Source of the DNA: Clostridiales bacterium | GTDB taxonomy: Bacteria; Bacillota; Clostridia; Peptostreptococcales; Anaerovoracaceae | Direction: 5' to 3' | DNA length: 64,000 nt | Assembly: GCA_009776955.1 (NCBI GenBank) | Contig: WRMW01000001.1 | Span: forward strand, 346,235-410,234 | Shown: one piece after another, positions 9,544 through 18,484 of the stretch | How the letters are laid out: the number at the start of each line of letters is the position of its first letter | Position numbering within the stretch: the stretch's first letter is position 1 | Notes under the pieces: generated by a model | The model's input: only the letters and a program-made list of their open reading frames with translations | What the model was told of the DNA's origin: nothing | The model's database searches: none | Program-made: the position numbers and the translations under genes

Positions 9544-9573
9544 ATTCTACCACAAATCCCCCCCACTTGTCCG
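9544..9573 (-). promoter_or_regulatory. Likely promoter of the surface-protein gene
   Basis: On the minus strand an extended -10 (TGGTAGAAT, 9552-9544) follows a weak -35 (CGGACA, 9573-9568) at 18-bp spacing. The spacer holds a G7 run (9564-9558). Transcription would start near 9537, about 50 nt before the ATG at 9485. Confidence 0.5.
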
Positions 9574-9688
9574 CCCCCGCCCCTCAAACAGATTCAATTC
9601 ATTAATAAAACCTTCGCCCTGCATTGTAATCTTCGCTCAAACGTGCTACGATTTTTTGGTTAGTCGGCTATTACAATGGAGGAACGCT

Positions 9689-10714
9689 ATGCTAATAAAC
9701 AACGACGAATATTTTTCGGTTTTGGATGATATAAAGACCCGCATCAAGACAACTCAACATAGGGCGGTTTTAGGCGCCAACAAAGAATTGATGGATTTGT
9801 ATTGGAATATCGGCCAGATAATTATCGCCAATACAAAGTATGGCGCAAAGTTTCTAGACAATCTATCAAAGGACATCATGTTGGAGTTCCCTGAAATCAA
9901 AGGCTTTTCCGTTACCAACTTGAAGTATATGCGTAAATTCGCCGAAACGTATCCCGACTTCCAAAAAGGTCAACGGGGCGTTGACCTTTTGCCGTGGCGA
10001 AACAATATAACTCTTATTTCAAAAATCAAGGACGAATCGGAGAGGCAGTGGTATATAGCACAGAACATAGAAAATGGCTGGAACAATACCATTCTGACGC
10101 ACCAAATAGAAATGAAACTGTACGATCGGCAAGCAATAGCAGACAAAGCGACGAATTTCGATATACGGCTTCCGTCACCGTTCAGTGAGCTTGCAGAAGA
10201 AACGCTGAAAAACCCTTATGTTTTCGATTTCGTCGAAAAACGCAAAGGTATTATCGAACGAGAAATTGAACGAGAATTGGTAGCGAATATCGCTAAAACC
10301 ATCATGGAATTTGGCACAGGCTTCGCCTTTGTCGGCAATCAATACCACATTGAAGTCAGCGGCAAAGATTATTATATCGACCTTCTGTTTTACAATACCA
10401 AGCTACGTTGCTATGTCATTATCGAACTAAAGAACACGGAGTTTAAGCCGGAATTTGCCGGGAAACTGAATTTCTATCTGTCCGCCATTGACGATATGCT
10501 GAAACATGAAACCGACAATCCGTCCATCGGCATTATGCTCTGCAAAACAAGGGACAGATTGACAGCCGAATATGCGCTTAAAGACATCCACAAGCCAATC
10601 GGTGTAAGCGAGTATAAGCTCTCCGATTTTGTGCCTGCCGAACTGATTGACACCCTTCCGAGTGCCGAGGATATCGAAAAACGAATCAATATGGGGCTAG
10701 ATGTTCCTGTATAA
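9689..10714 (+). CDS. YhcG/DUF1016-family PD-(D/E)xK nuclease
   Basis: The 341-residue protein has the two-part architecture of the family. An N-terminal helical DUF1016 domain comes first (LYWNIGQII... FPEIKGFSVTNLKYMRKF). The C-terminal PD-(D/E)xK nuclease core follows, with YIDLLFYNTKLRCYVIIELKN (Asp and Glu-x-Lys) and HETDNPSIGIMLC. Such proteins are common in mobile and defence-related regions; the substrate is unknown. The ATG at 9689 has a GGAGG site 6 nt upstream; the 85 codons before it carry no family similarity. Base composition is more AT-rich than in the flanking genes, which suggests transfer. It converges on the ATPase gene. Confidence 0.85.
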   Translation: MLINNDEYFSVLDDIKTRIKTTQHRAVLGANKELMDLYWNIGQIIIANTKYGAKFLDNLSKDIMLEFPEIKGFSVTNLKYMRKFAETYPDFQKGQRGVDLLPWRNNITLISKIKDESERQWYIAQNIENGWNNTILTHQIEMKLYDRQAIADKATNFDIRLPSPFSELAEETLKNPYVFDFVEKRKGIIEREIERELVANIAKTIMEFGTGFAFVGNQYHIEVSGKDYYIDLLFYNTKLRCYVIIELKNTEFKPEFAGKLNFYLSAIDDMLKHETDNPSIGIMLCKTRDRLTAEYALKDIHKPIGVSEYKLSDFVPAELIDTLPSAEDIEKRINMGLDVPV

Positions 10715-10727
10715 TTAGCCCCCCCCC

Positions 10728-12029
10728 TCAAACCAACTCTTGTGTTTTCCCTGCGAGGTAGAGCGGCAGGTTGGTAATGCTGCCGTCCTCGGAGTATCTG
10801 CGTTTTGAAAAGCGTATCGCCGTCTTGGGCAGCCGCTTTTTTATATACGCCTTGAAACTAGCGGCGGTCTTGCCCTCGCCCGCCTTCACTTCAACAGGGA
10901 TGATATCCACCCCGTCCTGTATCAAAAAATCGAGTTCGCTGCGGCCGTCTGCATAAAAACGCGGCTCTACGTCAAACTGCCCCTTTAGTTGCTGCAAAAC
11001 AAAATTCTCCGTCAGGGGGCCTTTGAATTGATAATCGCTTTCGAGCAGTATGGCGGCGTTGTCGATGCCGGCCATATGTTTGAGCAGCCCAGTGTCGAAC
11101 AAAAAAAGCTTGAAATTGCTCAGGCAGTCAAACGCCTTCAGCGGGTGTTCGGGCTTGGACACATTGTAAACGCGGTTCAGCATTCCGGCAGAAACAAGCC
11201 ACTCGATGGCTTCTTCAAATTCCCGTGCCCGCGCCCCTTTTTTTATGCAGCCATAGATAAACTTTTCATTGTCCTTGGCGAGCTGTGAAACTATATTGCG
11301 AAAGACCATCAAGATTCTTCCGCTGTTGACCTTGCCGTTGTGCTTGCTGAAATCGTTCTCATAGATCGTGATAAGCTCCTCTTGTATGCGCTTGACTTTC
11401 TGCGGGTCTTTGTATTTGACCCAGGATGACACGCACTCAGGAAGTCCCCCCACGATAAGGTAGCTGCTGTACGTTTCGAGCAAACGCGTATGAAAAATAT
11501 CTTCAACTGCCTGGCCTTTTTGGATTTGCCCATAATATGAAAAAAGGGGCTCGTCTGCCGCGGACAGAAACTCGCCGAAGGACAGCGGGTACATATCAAT
11601 CAAATTTACTTGACCGACAGGAAATGACTTTGGCTGCGACAATAGCGTGCCAAGCAGCGAACCTGCCGCTATGACGTGGTATTCCGGTGCGTTTTCCCTG
11701 AAATACTTCAATGCGTTCAACGCATCTGGACACTCTTGGATCTCGTCAAAGATAATAAGGGTTTCCTCCGGCCGGATCTTTTTCCCTGTGGCCGCCCACA
11801 AAAGCTGAACTATCCTGTGCGGGTTTTTATTGGTCTCAAAAACCGAATGCAGCCCCTTTTCCTCGTCAAAATTGAAATAGGCATGGCTGCCGTAACACTT
11901 TTTTCCGAACTCTTTCATCAGCCATGTTTTGCCGACCTGCCTTGCGCCTCGCAATATCAACGGCTTCCTGTCCGGGTCGTTCTTCCATGCCATAAGCTGG
12001 TTTATAGCCGTTCTGTCCAAGGCATTCAC
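10728..12029 (-). CDS. AAA-family ATPase with DUF4143 domain
   Basis: This 433-residue protein pairs an N-terminal AAA_14 domain with a C-terminal DUF4143 domain. Walker A is LRGARQVGKTWLMKEFG and Walker B is LIIFDEIQECP, followed by the typical AAGSLLG sensor segment. The C-terminal part ends in an endonuclease-like ELDFLIQDG...IPVEVKAGEGKTA stretch (D, E-x-K). The family is widespread in anaerobes and its role is not firmly established. It is convergent with the DUF1016 gene across a C9 run. A four-unit AT-rich repeat lies just upstream (12070-12179) in the expected promoter region. Confidence 0.88.
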   Translation of the reverse strand: MNALDRTAINQLMAWKNDPDRKPLILRGARQVGKTWLMKEFGKKCYGSHAYFNFDEEKGLHSVFETNKNPHRIVQLLWAATGKKIRPEETLIIFDEIQECPDALNALKYFRENAPEYHVIAAGSLLGTLLSQPKSFPVGQVNLIDMYPLSFGEFLSAADEPLFSYYGQIQKGQAVEDIFHTRLLETYSSYLIVGGLPECVSSWVKYKDPQKVKRIQEELITIYENDFSKHNGKVNSGRILMVFRNIVSQLAKDNEKFIYGCIKKGARAREFEEAIEWLVSAGMLNRVYNVSKPEHPLKAFDCLSNFKLFLFDTGLLKHMAGIDNAAILLESDYQFKGPLTENFVLQQLKGQFDVEPRFYADGRSELDFLIQDGVDIIPVEVKAGEGKTAASFKAYIKKRLPKTAIRFSKRRYSEDGSITNLPLYLAGKTQELV

Positions 12030-12069
12030 TCCTTTGTCGTATCGACAATACAGGTATATCTCAAGGACA

Positions 12070-12179
12070 TTTTACACATTTTTTGCAGTTTTACAAGACG
12101 TTTTTACACATTTTTTGCAGTTTTTTAGCCACGTTTTACACATTTTTTGCAGTTTTTGGGGCAAGTTTTACACATTTTC
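12070..12179. repeat. Four-unit tandem repeat with 32-bp period
   Basis: TTTTACACATTTTTTGCAG occurs at 12070-12088, 12102-12120 and 12134-12152, and a truncated copy (TTTTACACATTTT) at 12167-12179. Spacing is 32, 32 and 33 bp, about three helical turns. It fills most of the gap between the CoA-transferase stop and the DUF4143 ATPase start. Confidence 0.9.
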
Positions 12180-12197
12180 CCCAACTATCCACGCCCC

Positions 12198-13751
12198 TTA
12201 CCCCAGGCCCATCGGTCGGTCATGGAATATCCGCCCGTCCATCAGCCCTGGCCCGCCGGCTTCCATCTTGGGCACGAAGTCCATATATGCGAGCACCTGT
12301 TTTTCGAGGTCCACGCCTGGCGCTATCTCCGTCAGCCACACCCCGTCCTTGCGGAGCTCAAAGACCGCGCGTTCCGTGATATACAGCACGGGCTGCCCCT
12401 TCTTCTGCGCGTAGGCGCCGCTGAACGTAATCTGCTCGACATGGCTAAGGAATTTCTTCTCGCGGCCCTCGCTCAGGATATCGATGCGGCCGTCACCCAC
12501 CTCGGCCTTGAACCCGCCCGACGTGAAGGTCCCGCAGAAATACACGCTCTTTGCGTTCTGGGTGATATTGATAAACCCGCCGCAGCCCGCAAGCCGCCCG
12601 GAAAACCGACTGACGTTTATATTGCCGGACTCGTCAGCCTGCGCCATGCCGAGATATGCCATATCTATGCCGCCGCCGTCGTAATAGTCGAACTGCACAT
12701 GCTGCGCGAATATGCATTCGGGATTGATCGCCGCCCCGAATCGTGCTCCCGACAGCGGCATCCCGCCGTTCGGCCCCGCCTCGACGGTCAGCATAATACT
12801 ATCCCCGATACCTTCCTCGTTTGCGACCGCCGCCACAAACTCAGGTATGCCTATGCCGAGGTTGACAAGGCTGTCCTCTTTGAGTTCAAGCGCCCCCCTC
12901 CGCGCTATCACCTTCTTTGCGTCTAGGGGAGCGGGCGCCAGAGCTGAAAGCTCTGCCCGCGCCTCACCCGTCAGCGACGGGTCGAACTCGCACCCATAGG
13001 TCTGTTCGTGGTCCTTTGGGTCGGCTATGACCAGGGCGTCCACCAGATTCCGTGGTATCTTTACAAGCCGAGGGTCGAGCGTCCCGAACGGCACCACCTT
13101 CTCCACCTGCACAAAGACCTTGCCGCCGCTGTTCTTCGCGGTCTGGGCAAGCGCCGTCACCTCGCCCTCGCCTATCTCGCGGTGCATCGTCACATTCCCC
13201 ATCTCGTCGGCGTACGAGCCACGTATAAATGCGACGTTTATGTCAAAGCTCTTGTAGAGCAGCCTTTCCTCGCCGCCTATCTCCACAAGCTTCACCATGT
13301 CCTCAGTGGTGATGTCGTTGCACTTGCCGCCCCCAAGCCGCGGGTCCACATAGGTGCCTAGCCCCACATGGGTAAGCGTGCCCGGCCTGCGGGCCGCCAT
13401 ATCGCGGGTAAGCTGCGCAAGCACCCCCTGCGGTAGGTTGTAGCCCTCAATATCGCCGCGAAGGATGGCATCGCCCAGAGCGGGCGCGGTGTTGTAATGC
13501 CCTGCGATAGCCCTTTTCGTAAGCCCTTTGTGCGCCATATTGTCGCCGCCGCTGCCATCGCGCATTCCCTGCGATCCCGCATAAAAATACGTGATGCCGT
13601 TGGGCTTGCCCGTTTCGAGAAAACGGTTTTTAAGCGCCTTGATAAGCCCCTCCGGTATGGCGCTGCTCACAAAGCCGCTCGACGCGACCGTGTCGCCGTC
13701 CCGCACCTGCGCCGCCGCTTCCGCCGCCGTGATGATTGGTTTGGTTTTCAT
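12198..13751 (-). CDS. Acetate/propionate CoA-transferase (YdiF-type fused alpha-beta)
   Basis: This 517-residue family I CoA-transferase has both subunits fused in one chain. The N-terminal half begins with the alpha motif (DGDTVASSGFVSSAIPEGL). The C-terminal half contains NLGIGIPEFVA and the catalytic glutamate in TVEAGPNGGMPLSG. These enzymes move CoA between acyl-CoAs and acetate or acetoacetate through a glutamyl-CoA intermediate. It overlaps the glycerate kinase gene by 4 nt and seems to end the acs operon. The substrate cannot be read from sequence; acetate/acetoacetate exchange would suit the aromatic pathway in this window. Confidence 0.88.
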   Translation of the reverse strand: MKTKPIITAAEAAAQVRDGDTVASSGFVSSAIPEGLIKALKNRFLETGKPNGITYFYAGSQGMRDGSGGDNMAHKGLTKRAIAGHYNTAPALGDAILRGDIEGYNLPQGVLAQLTRDMAARRPGTLTHVGLGTYVDPRLGGGKCNDITTEDMVKLVEIGGEERLLYKSFDINVAFIRGSYADEMGNVTMHREIGEGEVTALAQTAKNSGGKVFVQVEKVVPFGTLDPRLVKIPRNLVDALVIADPKDHEQTYGCEFDPSLTGEARAELSALAPAPLDAKKVIARRGALELKEDSLVNLGIGIPEFVAAVANEEGIGDSIMLTVEAGPNGGMPLSGARFGAAINPECIFAQHVQFDYYDGGGIDMAYLGMAQADESGNINVSRFSGRLAGCGGFINITQNAKSVYFCGTFTSGGFKAEVGDGRIDILSEGREKKFLSHVEQITFSGAYAQKKGQPVLYITERAVFELRKDGVWLTEIAPGVDLEKQVLAYMDFVPKMEAGGPGLMDGRIFHDRPMGLG

Positions 13752-14911
13752 TGATGGTTCCTTTCCCCTGAAATAAATTCGAGTATCGCTCTCTCAGCGC
13801 GCTTTTCAAGCAATGCCGCGCCGTCCCGCATCGCTTCGTCAAGTCCTACGCCGTCCTCCATCAGCGCATACAGCTTCACCACGCCGCAGCCCAACAATTC
13901 TTCACAACCCGCAGCAAGCGAACCCGAAATCACCACCACTGGCACGCCGAGGCTTTTTGCGAGCATCGCGACGCCATGTACCGTCTTGCCGCTAAGCGTC
14001 TGGATGTCCGTACACCCCTCGCCCGTTATCAAGAGCGATGCGCCCTTAAGCTTCTCCGCAAGCCCTGTGACGTCTATCACGATGTCAACGCCCCTCTTTA
14101 GCTCTGCCCCGAGAAACGCGATGCTTCCCGCCCCTAAACCGCCTGCCGCACCCGCGCCGGGGATATCCGCCACATCTTTCCCCAAATCCGTGCGCACGCA
14201 GTCCGCAAGCCGTGCGAGCCCTCTGTCCAAAACAGTCACCATCTCGGGCGTGGCGCCCTTCTGCGGCCCGAATACGGCGCTTGCCCCCCGTTCGCCGAGC
14301 AAAGGGTTGTCCACATCGCAAGCCACCGTGAAGCGGCACTCCGCAAGCCGTGAGTCCGCGCCCGAAGCGTCTATGCGGGCGAGCCTTGTCAACGCGCCGC
14401 CGCCCTGCGGCAGCTCGGCCCCATCTTCGCCAAGGAACTTATATCCCAACGCCGTCGCCATGCCTGTGCCGCCGTCATTCGTCGCGCTGCCGCCTATGCC
14501 GATTATATACTCCCGCGCCCCTCTATCAAGCGCATCCAAAACAAGCTCGCCCGTCCCGAAAGTGGACGCGGCCAACGGGTCGCGCTCCCCCTCCGCAAGC
14601 AGCGGAAGCCCCGATGCCTGCGCCATCTCGATTACCGCCGTGCCGCCATGCGTCAGCCCGTACTCCGCCACGACAGGCCGCCCTAGCGGGCCGCTCACCT
14701 CAAACGAAACCATCTCGCCGCCTAGCCCGTCTATAAGCGACCGTGCCGTGCCCTCGCCCCCGTCCGCCATCGGCACGGAAATAATCTCTATTTCAGGGAA
14801 ATTTTTCGGCGCAGACCCCAGACCTGATGCCACACCCGAGCATATAGCCGCGCAAACTTCCGCCGCCGTCAGGCTGCCTTTGAACGAGTCAGGCGCAACT
14901 ATTATCCTCAT
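13748..14911 (-). CDS. Glycerate 2-kinase
   Basis: This glycerate kinase belongs to the GarK/GlxK family and makes 2-phosphoglycerate from glycerate and ATP. The family start MRIIVAPDSFKGSLTA is used (ATG 14911, 387 residues); five extra upstream codons from 14926 carry no similarity. Other family motifs are MADGGEGT, GIGGSATNDGGTGMA (phosphate loop), PGAGAAGGLG and LLITGEGCTDIQT. It sits between a flavin-type protein and the CoA-transferase in the minus-strand run. Its place behind the acs genes is unusual and suggests a glycerate-entry side route or simple co-transcription. Confidence 0.93.
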   Translation of the reverse strand: MRIIVAPDSFKGSLTAAEVCAAICSGVASGLGSAPKNFPEIEIISVPMADGGEGTARSLIDGLGGEMVSFEVSGPLGRPVVAEYGLTHGGTAVIEMAQASGLPLLAEGERDPLAASTFGTGELVLDALDRGAREYIIGIGGSATNDGGTGMATALGYKFLGEDGAELPQGGGALTRLARIDASGADSRLAECRFTVACDVDNPLLGERGASAVFGPQKGATPEMVTVLDRGLARLADCVRTDLGKDVADIPGAGAAGGLGAGSIAFLGAELKRGVDIVIDVTGLAEKLKGASLLITGEGCTDIQTLSGKTVHGVAMLAKSLGVPVVVISGSLAAGCEELLGCGVVKLYALMEDGVGLDEAMRDGAALLEKRAERAILEFISGERNHQ

Positions 14912-14950
14912 ACCCACCGCGCTCACGCAACAGCCATGGTCGATGCGTCC

Positions 14951-15343
14951 CTAAAACTCCACTACCTTCTCGACACCCGCATGCGACTGGAACGTAGCCG
15001 TCGCGTTCTTCAGATAAAGCACATTCGTATTGTCGTCGTCCGCCTTGTAGCGATCTTTCAGATGCGGATATAGATCGAGCATATAGGCCTTGACCTCGAC
15101 GCGCTCGTCGCTCACGGTCTCAGCAGCAATCCTTATCCACTTGCCGTCCTTGAAGGCGCATATCTCTACCTTGGGGTTTGCCGCCATCTGCTTAGACACC
15201 GCCTTCACCTTGCCGGTCTGGATATAAAGTCTGTCCTCGAAAATACCGTATGTACCGAACGGCCTCACCCGCGGCTGGTCGCCCTCGACCGTAGCCAAGT
15301 AATAGACCTCAGCATCTTTCAAAAAATCATATACTTCCTGCAT
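14951..15343 (-). CDS. Pyridoxamine 5'-phosphate oxidase-like flavin protein
   Basis: This 130-residue protein has the split-barrel PNPOx-like fold. Family patterns are ATVEGDQPRVRPFGTYGIFEDRLYI, then VSKQMAANPKVEICAF and a C-terminal stretch rich in aromatic residues. Small members of this family bind FMN or related cofactors; many are unassigned. It lies 30 nt after acsE and 39 nt before glycerate kinase in the same direction, so it is probably co-transcribed. Its exact reaction is unknown. Confidence 0.82.
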   Translation of the reverse strand: MQEVYDFLKDAEVYYLATVEGDQPRVRPFGTYGIFEDRLYIQTGKVKAVSKQMAANPKVEICAFKDGKWIRIAAETVSDERVEVKAYMLDLYPHLKDRYKADDDNTNVLYLKNATATFQSHAGVEKVVEF

Positions 15344-15373
15344 CTCTCTCCCTCCGATTCCTTAATTCTACTC

Positions 15374-16165
15374 TTAAATATCCAGATACGAATCGGCGTA
15401 AAGCGTCCTATTGAGTATTACCTCCGATGTCTTGATCGTGTCCATAAGGCTCTTCTCAAGAGGGTTCAATATGGCGCTCGTCAGCCCACACTCTATCGAC
15501 ATGCCGCAAAGCACGCTGTCCACTACCGGCCGCACATGGGCCGGCATGCCGTTCGATGCGTTTGACAGCCCGCAGGTGGATTTCAGCCCCATCTCCTTGA
15601 GTATCCTCAGAAACTCAAGGAACTCCTCCTGCTTCTCCTGCATTCCCTTCACCACAAGCACGAGCGGATCAAACCACACGTCCTCGGACGGGTCCATACC
15701 GGCCTCCATGGAATGCTCAAGTATCACTTGCAGATACTCGTTACGTTCGTCGTTGTTCCTCGGAACGCCCTTGTCTATCAGCAGGCCGATGGCGATAGCC
15801 CCGAACTCGGCCGCCAGGTCGATATTCGGAAGGCGCTCACCAGCGTCCGCAGAGTTCACTATCGCCCTGCCCTTGCTCGCGTCATAGACCTCAAGCCCGG
15901 CGCGAAGCGCGTCACGGTTGACCGTGTCCAGCACCAACGGCGCACCGTCAAGCGCCTTCTGCAGCTCCGGCACTATCCACCTCATTATATCCGCGCCATC
16001 GCGCTCGGCAGGCCCTATGTTGACATCTAGATAATCCGCGCCCGCCTCGAGCTGCGCCTTGCCGCGCGCTATGATGGGCGCAGCGTTGCGCGTCGCCAAA
16101 GCCTCTTTTATCTCAGGCGAAATAACGTGTATACGCTCGCCTATAACCACAAATTTATCAGACAC
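15374..16165 (-). CDS. acsE: Methyltetrahydrofolate:corrinoid/iron-sulfur protein methyltransferase AcsE
   Basis: AcsE moves the methyl group from methyl-tetrahydrofolate to the cobalt of the corrinoid/Fe-S protein. The pterin-binding TIM barrel shows VVIGERIHVI, GADYLDVNIGPAERD, LVLDTVNRDAL, IVNSAD and STCGLSNASNGMP. The GTG at 16165 overlaps the acsC stop (TAGTG) and gives 263 residues, close to characterised AcsE. A longer in-frame start (16234) would add 23 unrelated residues. It directly follows acsC. A second, divergent pterin methyltransferase opens the operon at 24991. Confidence 0.93.
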   Translation of the reverse strand: MSDKFVVIGERIHVISPEIKEALATRNAAPIIARGKAQLEAGADYLDVNIGPAERDGADIMRWIVPELQKALDGAPLVLDTVNRDALRAGLEVYDASKGRAIVNSADAGERLPNIDLAAEFGAIAIGLLIDKGVPRNNDERNEYLQVILEHSMEAGMDPSEDVWFDPLVLVVKGMQEKQEEFLEFLRILKEMGLKSTCGLSNASNGMPAHVRPVVDSVLCGMSIECGLTSAILNPLEKSLMDTIKTSEVILNRTLYADSYLDI

Positions 16166-17496
16166 TATGCATACCTCTCTTTCAAAAACTTCACCAGCGA
16201 TACGGCCTCGTTCGGCGCCACTATGATATTCCACCCTGGCAGGCTGTCCTCAAGCTCGCCCTTCAGCACAGCCACCTTGCCTGGTATCATCAAGTCGCGG
16301 CTCGATATCTTGCCCTCAATGTCCTGCTCCTTTATGAACTTAGCGATGCTGCCCGCCGACAGCTTGCCCGCCGCCCATGCCGTCAGGACGGAGTAACCGC
16401 CCGCGTCGGGTATAAGCAGGTTGACCGGCACGCCGGAACGCTCTATCTCGCCCGCTATTATGAAATAGGTGAGCGCAAAGTCCACCGTCAACGCGCACGG
16501 GCTTGCGGCCGTGGCGACGTTGAGCGGGTAGTTGCCCGCTTCGACCGTCATGGGCTTCTGCGGGTCGGTGTAGATGTTCTGCCGCAGGCCATAGAGCGGA
16601 AGCGCCTGGGCATAGCTTATGGAGCTCATAAGCACCACAGACCCGTACTTGAGCGTAAAGAGCGAGGCAAGCCCCGTTTCTTTGTAAGAGCAACCGCCGC
16701 CTATCTTCCCTACATTCACGATGGTGGGATAGCCGAAGCTACGGTCACCGTCCTTGATGGCCGCGCGGCGTATCTGCACGGTGTTTGCAAAAGCGTCCTT
16801 CGCGGAGGCGCTGCCCACGTCTATCGCCATGTCCTTGACGCCGGCTTCCTCCAGCGCTTTCACCGTCGTATAGATTTCGTCAAGCGACGCCCCACCGACC
16901 CCAAGCGCCACGCCGGCAGCCGTTGCCACCTCCGACATCTCCTTGTAGTTCGATGCGTTCGCGCCGTTCAGGATAGGCTTGGCAGCCCCTGCGATCTCAA
17001 GCGCCTCTTTGGCGACAGCCGCATCCGAAACCTCGAGGATTATTGCCCTGCCGAAATCCACAGCCTTCTTCACCGCGCCGAGGAAGCCGTCCTTGTCGCC
17101 TGTGTACTCGACGTTTACCACGTCCACCCTCATGCGTTCGCCTATGCGCTCATAGTCGATCTTCGCCGCCTCGGCCAAGACCGCGTCCACGTTCGCGGCG
17201 TTCACGTTCACCCCGAAGGGGTTCCGCGAAACAAAGGTCTTCTCATGCCTGAAAAGCACCGTCTCGCCGCCGAGCTTGAGCTCCGCATCGCCCGTCCCAA
17301 ATGCCAAGGACTTCATCGGCGGCGCTGTCGCTCCTGCGATCATGTCCAATGCGTCCGCCGACATATGCGGGCAATCCTCTATCTGCGCCGTGCCCTGCGC
17401 CACTTTCATCGAGAAAGCCATGCAGGTCGGGTTGCCGCACTCTTTGCAGTTGGTGCGCGGCGTCAATTTGAAAATATCAAGTCCCTTAAGTGCCAT
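16165..17496 (-). CDS. acsC: Corrinoid/iron-sulfur protein large subunit
   Basis: AcsC is the gamma subunit of the corrinoid/Fe-S protein, the methyl carrier between AcsE and acetyl-CoA synthase. The N-terminal [4Fe-4S] motif is visible (NCKECGNPTCMAFSMKVA... CPH). A TIM barrel follows, then the C-terminal corrinoid-binding region (PVNLLIPDAGGYSVLTAWAAGKLS). At 443 residues it has the normal family length. It is 11 nt downstream of acsD and overlaps acsE by one base. Confidence 0.96.
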   Translation of the reverse strand: MALKGLDIFKLTPRTNCKECGNPTCMAFSMKVAQGTAQIEDCPHMSADALDMIAGATAPPMKSLAFGTGDAELKLGGETVLFRHEKTFVSRNPFGVNVNAANVDAVLAEAAKIDYERIGERMRVDVVNVEYTGDKDGFLGAVKKAVDFGRAIILEVSDAAVAKEALEIAGAAKPILNGANASNYKEMSEVATAAGVALGVGGASLDEIYTTVKALEEAGVKDMAIDVGSASAKDAFANTVQIRRAAIKDGDRSFGYPTIVNVGKIGGGCSYKETGLASLFTLKYGSVVLMSSISYAQALPLYGLRQNIYTDPQKPMTVEAGNYPLNVATAASPCALTVDFALTYFIIAGEIERSGVPVNLLIPDAGGYSVLTAWAAGKLSAGSIAKFIKEQDIEGKISSRDLMIPGKVAVLKGELEDSLPGWNIIVAPNEAVSLVKFLKERYA

Positions 17497-17507
17497 TTCA
17501 CACCTCC

Positions 17508-18449
17508 TTATACAAGCTCGCCGACCAATGCGGCTACAGTTTTGACGGATTCAGGATGCTTCAATATCACGGCGTTGGAGCCGGAGGCGAGGCACGCCAT
17601 CGCCGTCGAGACCTCCATATTGATGCCACGCTCCTCGGCAGGCCCCCATTCCGGGAAGTCCTCCTCAGGCGCTATGCTCTCCTTCACGCTCCACGCATCG
17701 GCCGCAAGCGGCGTCAGGATGGGCGCCTGGAGCATATCGTCGTTCTGCGAAAGGCCTGCGCCGCGTATGCGCTCCATCGCGCTCGCGACATACTCAAACC
17801 CGTAGCCTGCCGCAGCGTTGCCAACGTGCATCACGTACGAGTCGCTGCTCACGCCCTGCTGCCCTATCATCACGTTTAGCTGCTTCGCAAGGTTGATGTC
17901 CACAGCGGACTCAGCCGCGATCTTCTGGCCATAGGCAAGCACGGCGCCTACCGCGATGCCTTTGTAATTGTCCTCGACCGCGCTCATAAGCAGCACATTC
18001 TTTCCGCTGAGGGCCTCAGCCACCGCGCCAAGCAGCTCGGCGTCTTTTTCCGCATTGCCGCTGCCCTGTATCACGAGCGGCTTCGTGACGGCGTCCGCCA
18101 CCTCCTTGCACTTGGCGACGCTCACGTCCACAGCCTCGTCGTCGCCATTGGGGTCTGCGCTATTCAGCGAGAAGCATACAAAGGAAGCCCCTTCGGCCTC
18201 CGAAGCTCGCTTGGCGACCGCGCCGAGCGTGTCCGCCCCGGCGAAAAACGCGGCCACGCCTGGGATGTCCGTATCTGGGCCTTTGTCGGAAAAGTCTATT
18301 CCGACAAGCGGCGGGTTCTTTGTGTCCGCATCAAAAGAATACAGCGGCAAGGTGTTTTCGCCACCGAGACGAACGGCTTCGCTACCCGTCCCGATCTCTA
18401 TCTCTGTGACTTTTGAGCTGAACACTTGTGGGGATTTTGTGAATGACAT
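17508..18449 (-). CDS. acsD: Corrinoid/iron-sulfur protein small subunit
   Basis: AcsD is the delta subunit, a TIM barrel that pairs with AcsC and helps hold the corrinoid. The sequence begins SPQVFSSKVTEIEIGTG and carries the family segments LGGENTLPLYSFDA, PLVIQGSGNAEKDAELL, LLMSAVEDNYKGIAVG and QNDDMLQAPILTPLAADAW. Its 313 residues match the family. It lies between acsB and acsC in the usual B-D-C-E order of bacterial clusters. Confidence 0.96.
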   Translation of the reverse strand: MSFTKSPQVFSSKVTEIEIGTGSEAVRLGGENTLPLYSFDADTKNPPLVGIDFSDKGPDTDIPGVAAFFAGADTLGAVAKRASEAEGASFVCFSLNSADPNGDDEAVDVSVAKCKEVADAVTKPLVIQGSGNAEKDAELLGAVAEALSGKNVLLMSAVEDNYKGIAVGAVLAYGQKIAAESAVDINLAKQLNVMIGQQGVSSDSYVMHVGNAAAGYGFEYVASAMERIRGAGLSQNDDMLQAPILTPLAADAWSVKESIAPEEDFPEWGPAEERGINMEVSTAMACLASGSNAVILKHPESVKTVAALVGELV

Positions 18450-18484
18450 TGTTTATCGTATCTCCTTTCTTTTCATACCAGGGA

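Noticed and set aside
10719..10727. C9 run between the DUF1016 and DUF4143 genes as phase-variable switch
   Set aside because: It lies outside both coding regions and away from any promoter spacer, so length changes would have no clear effect.
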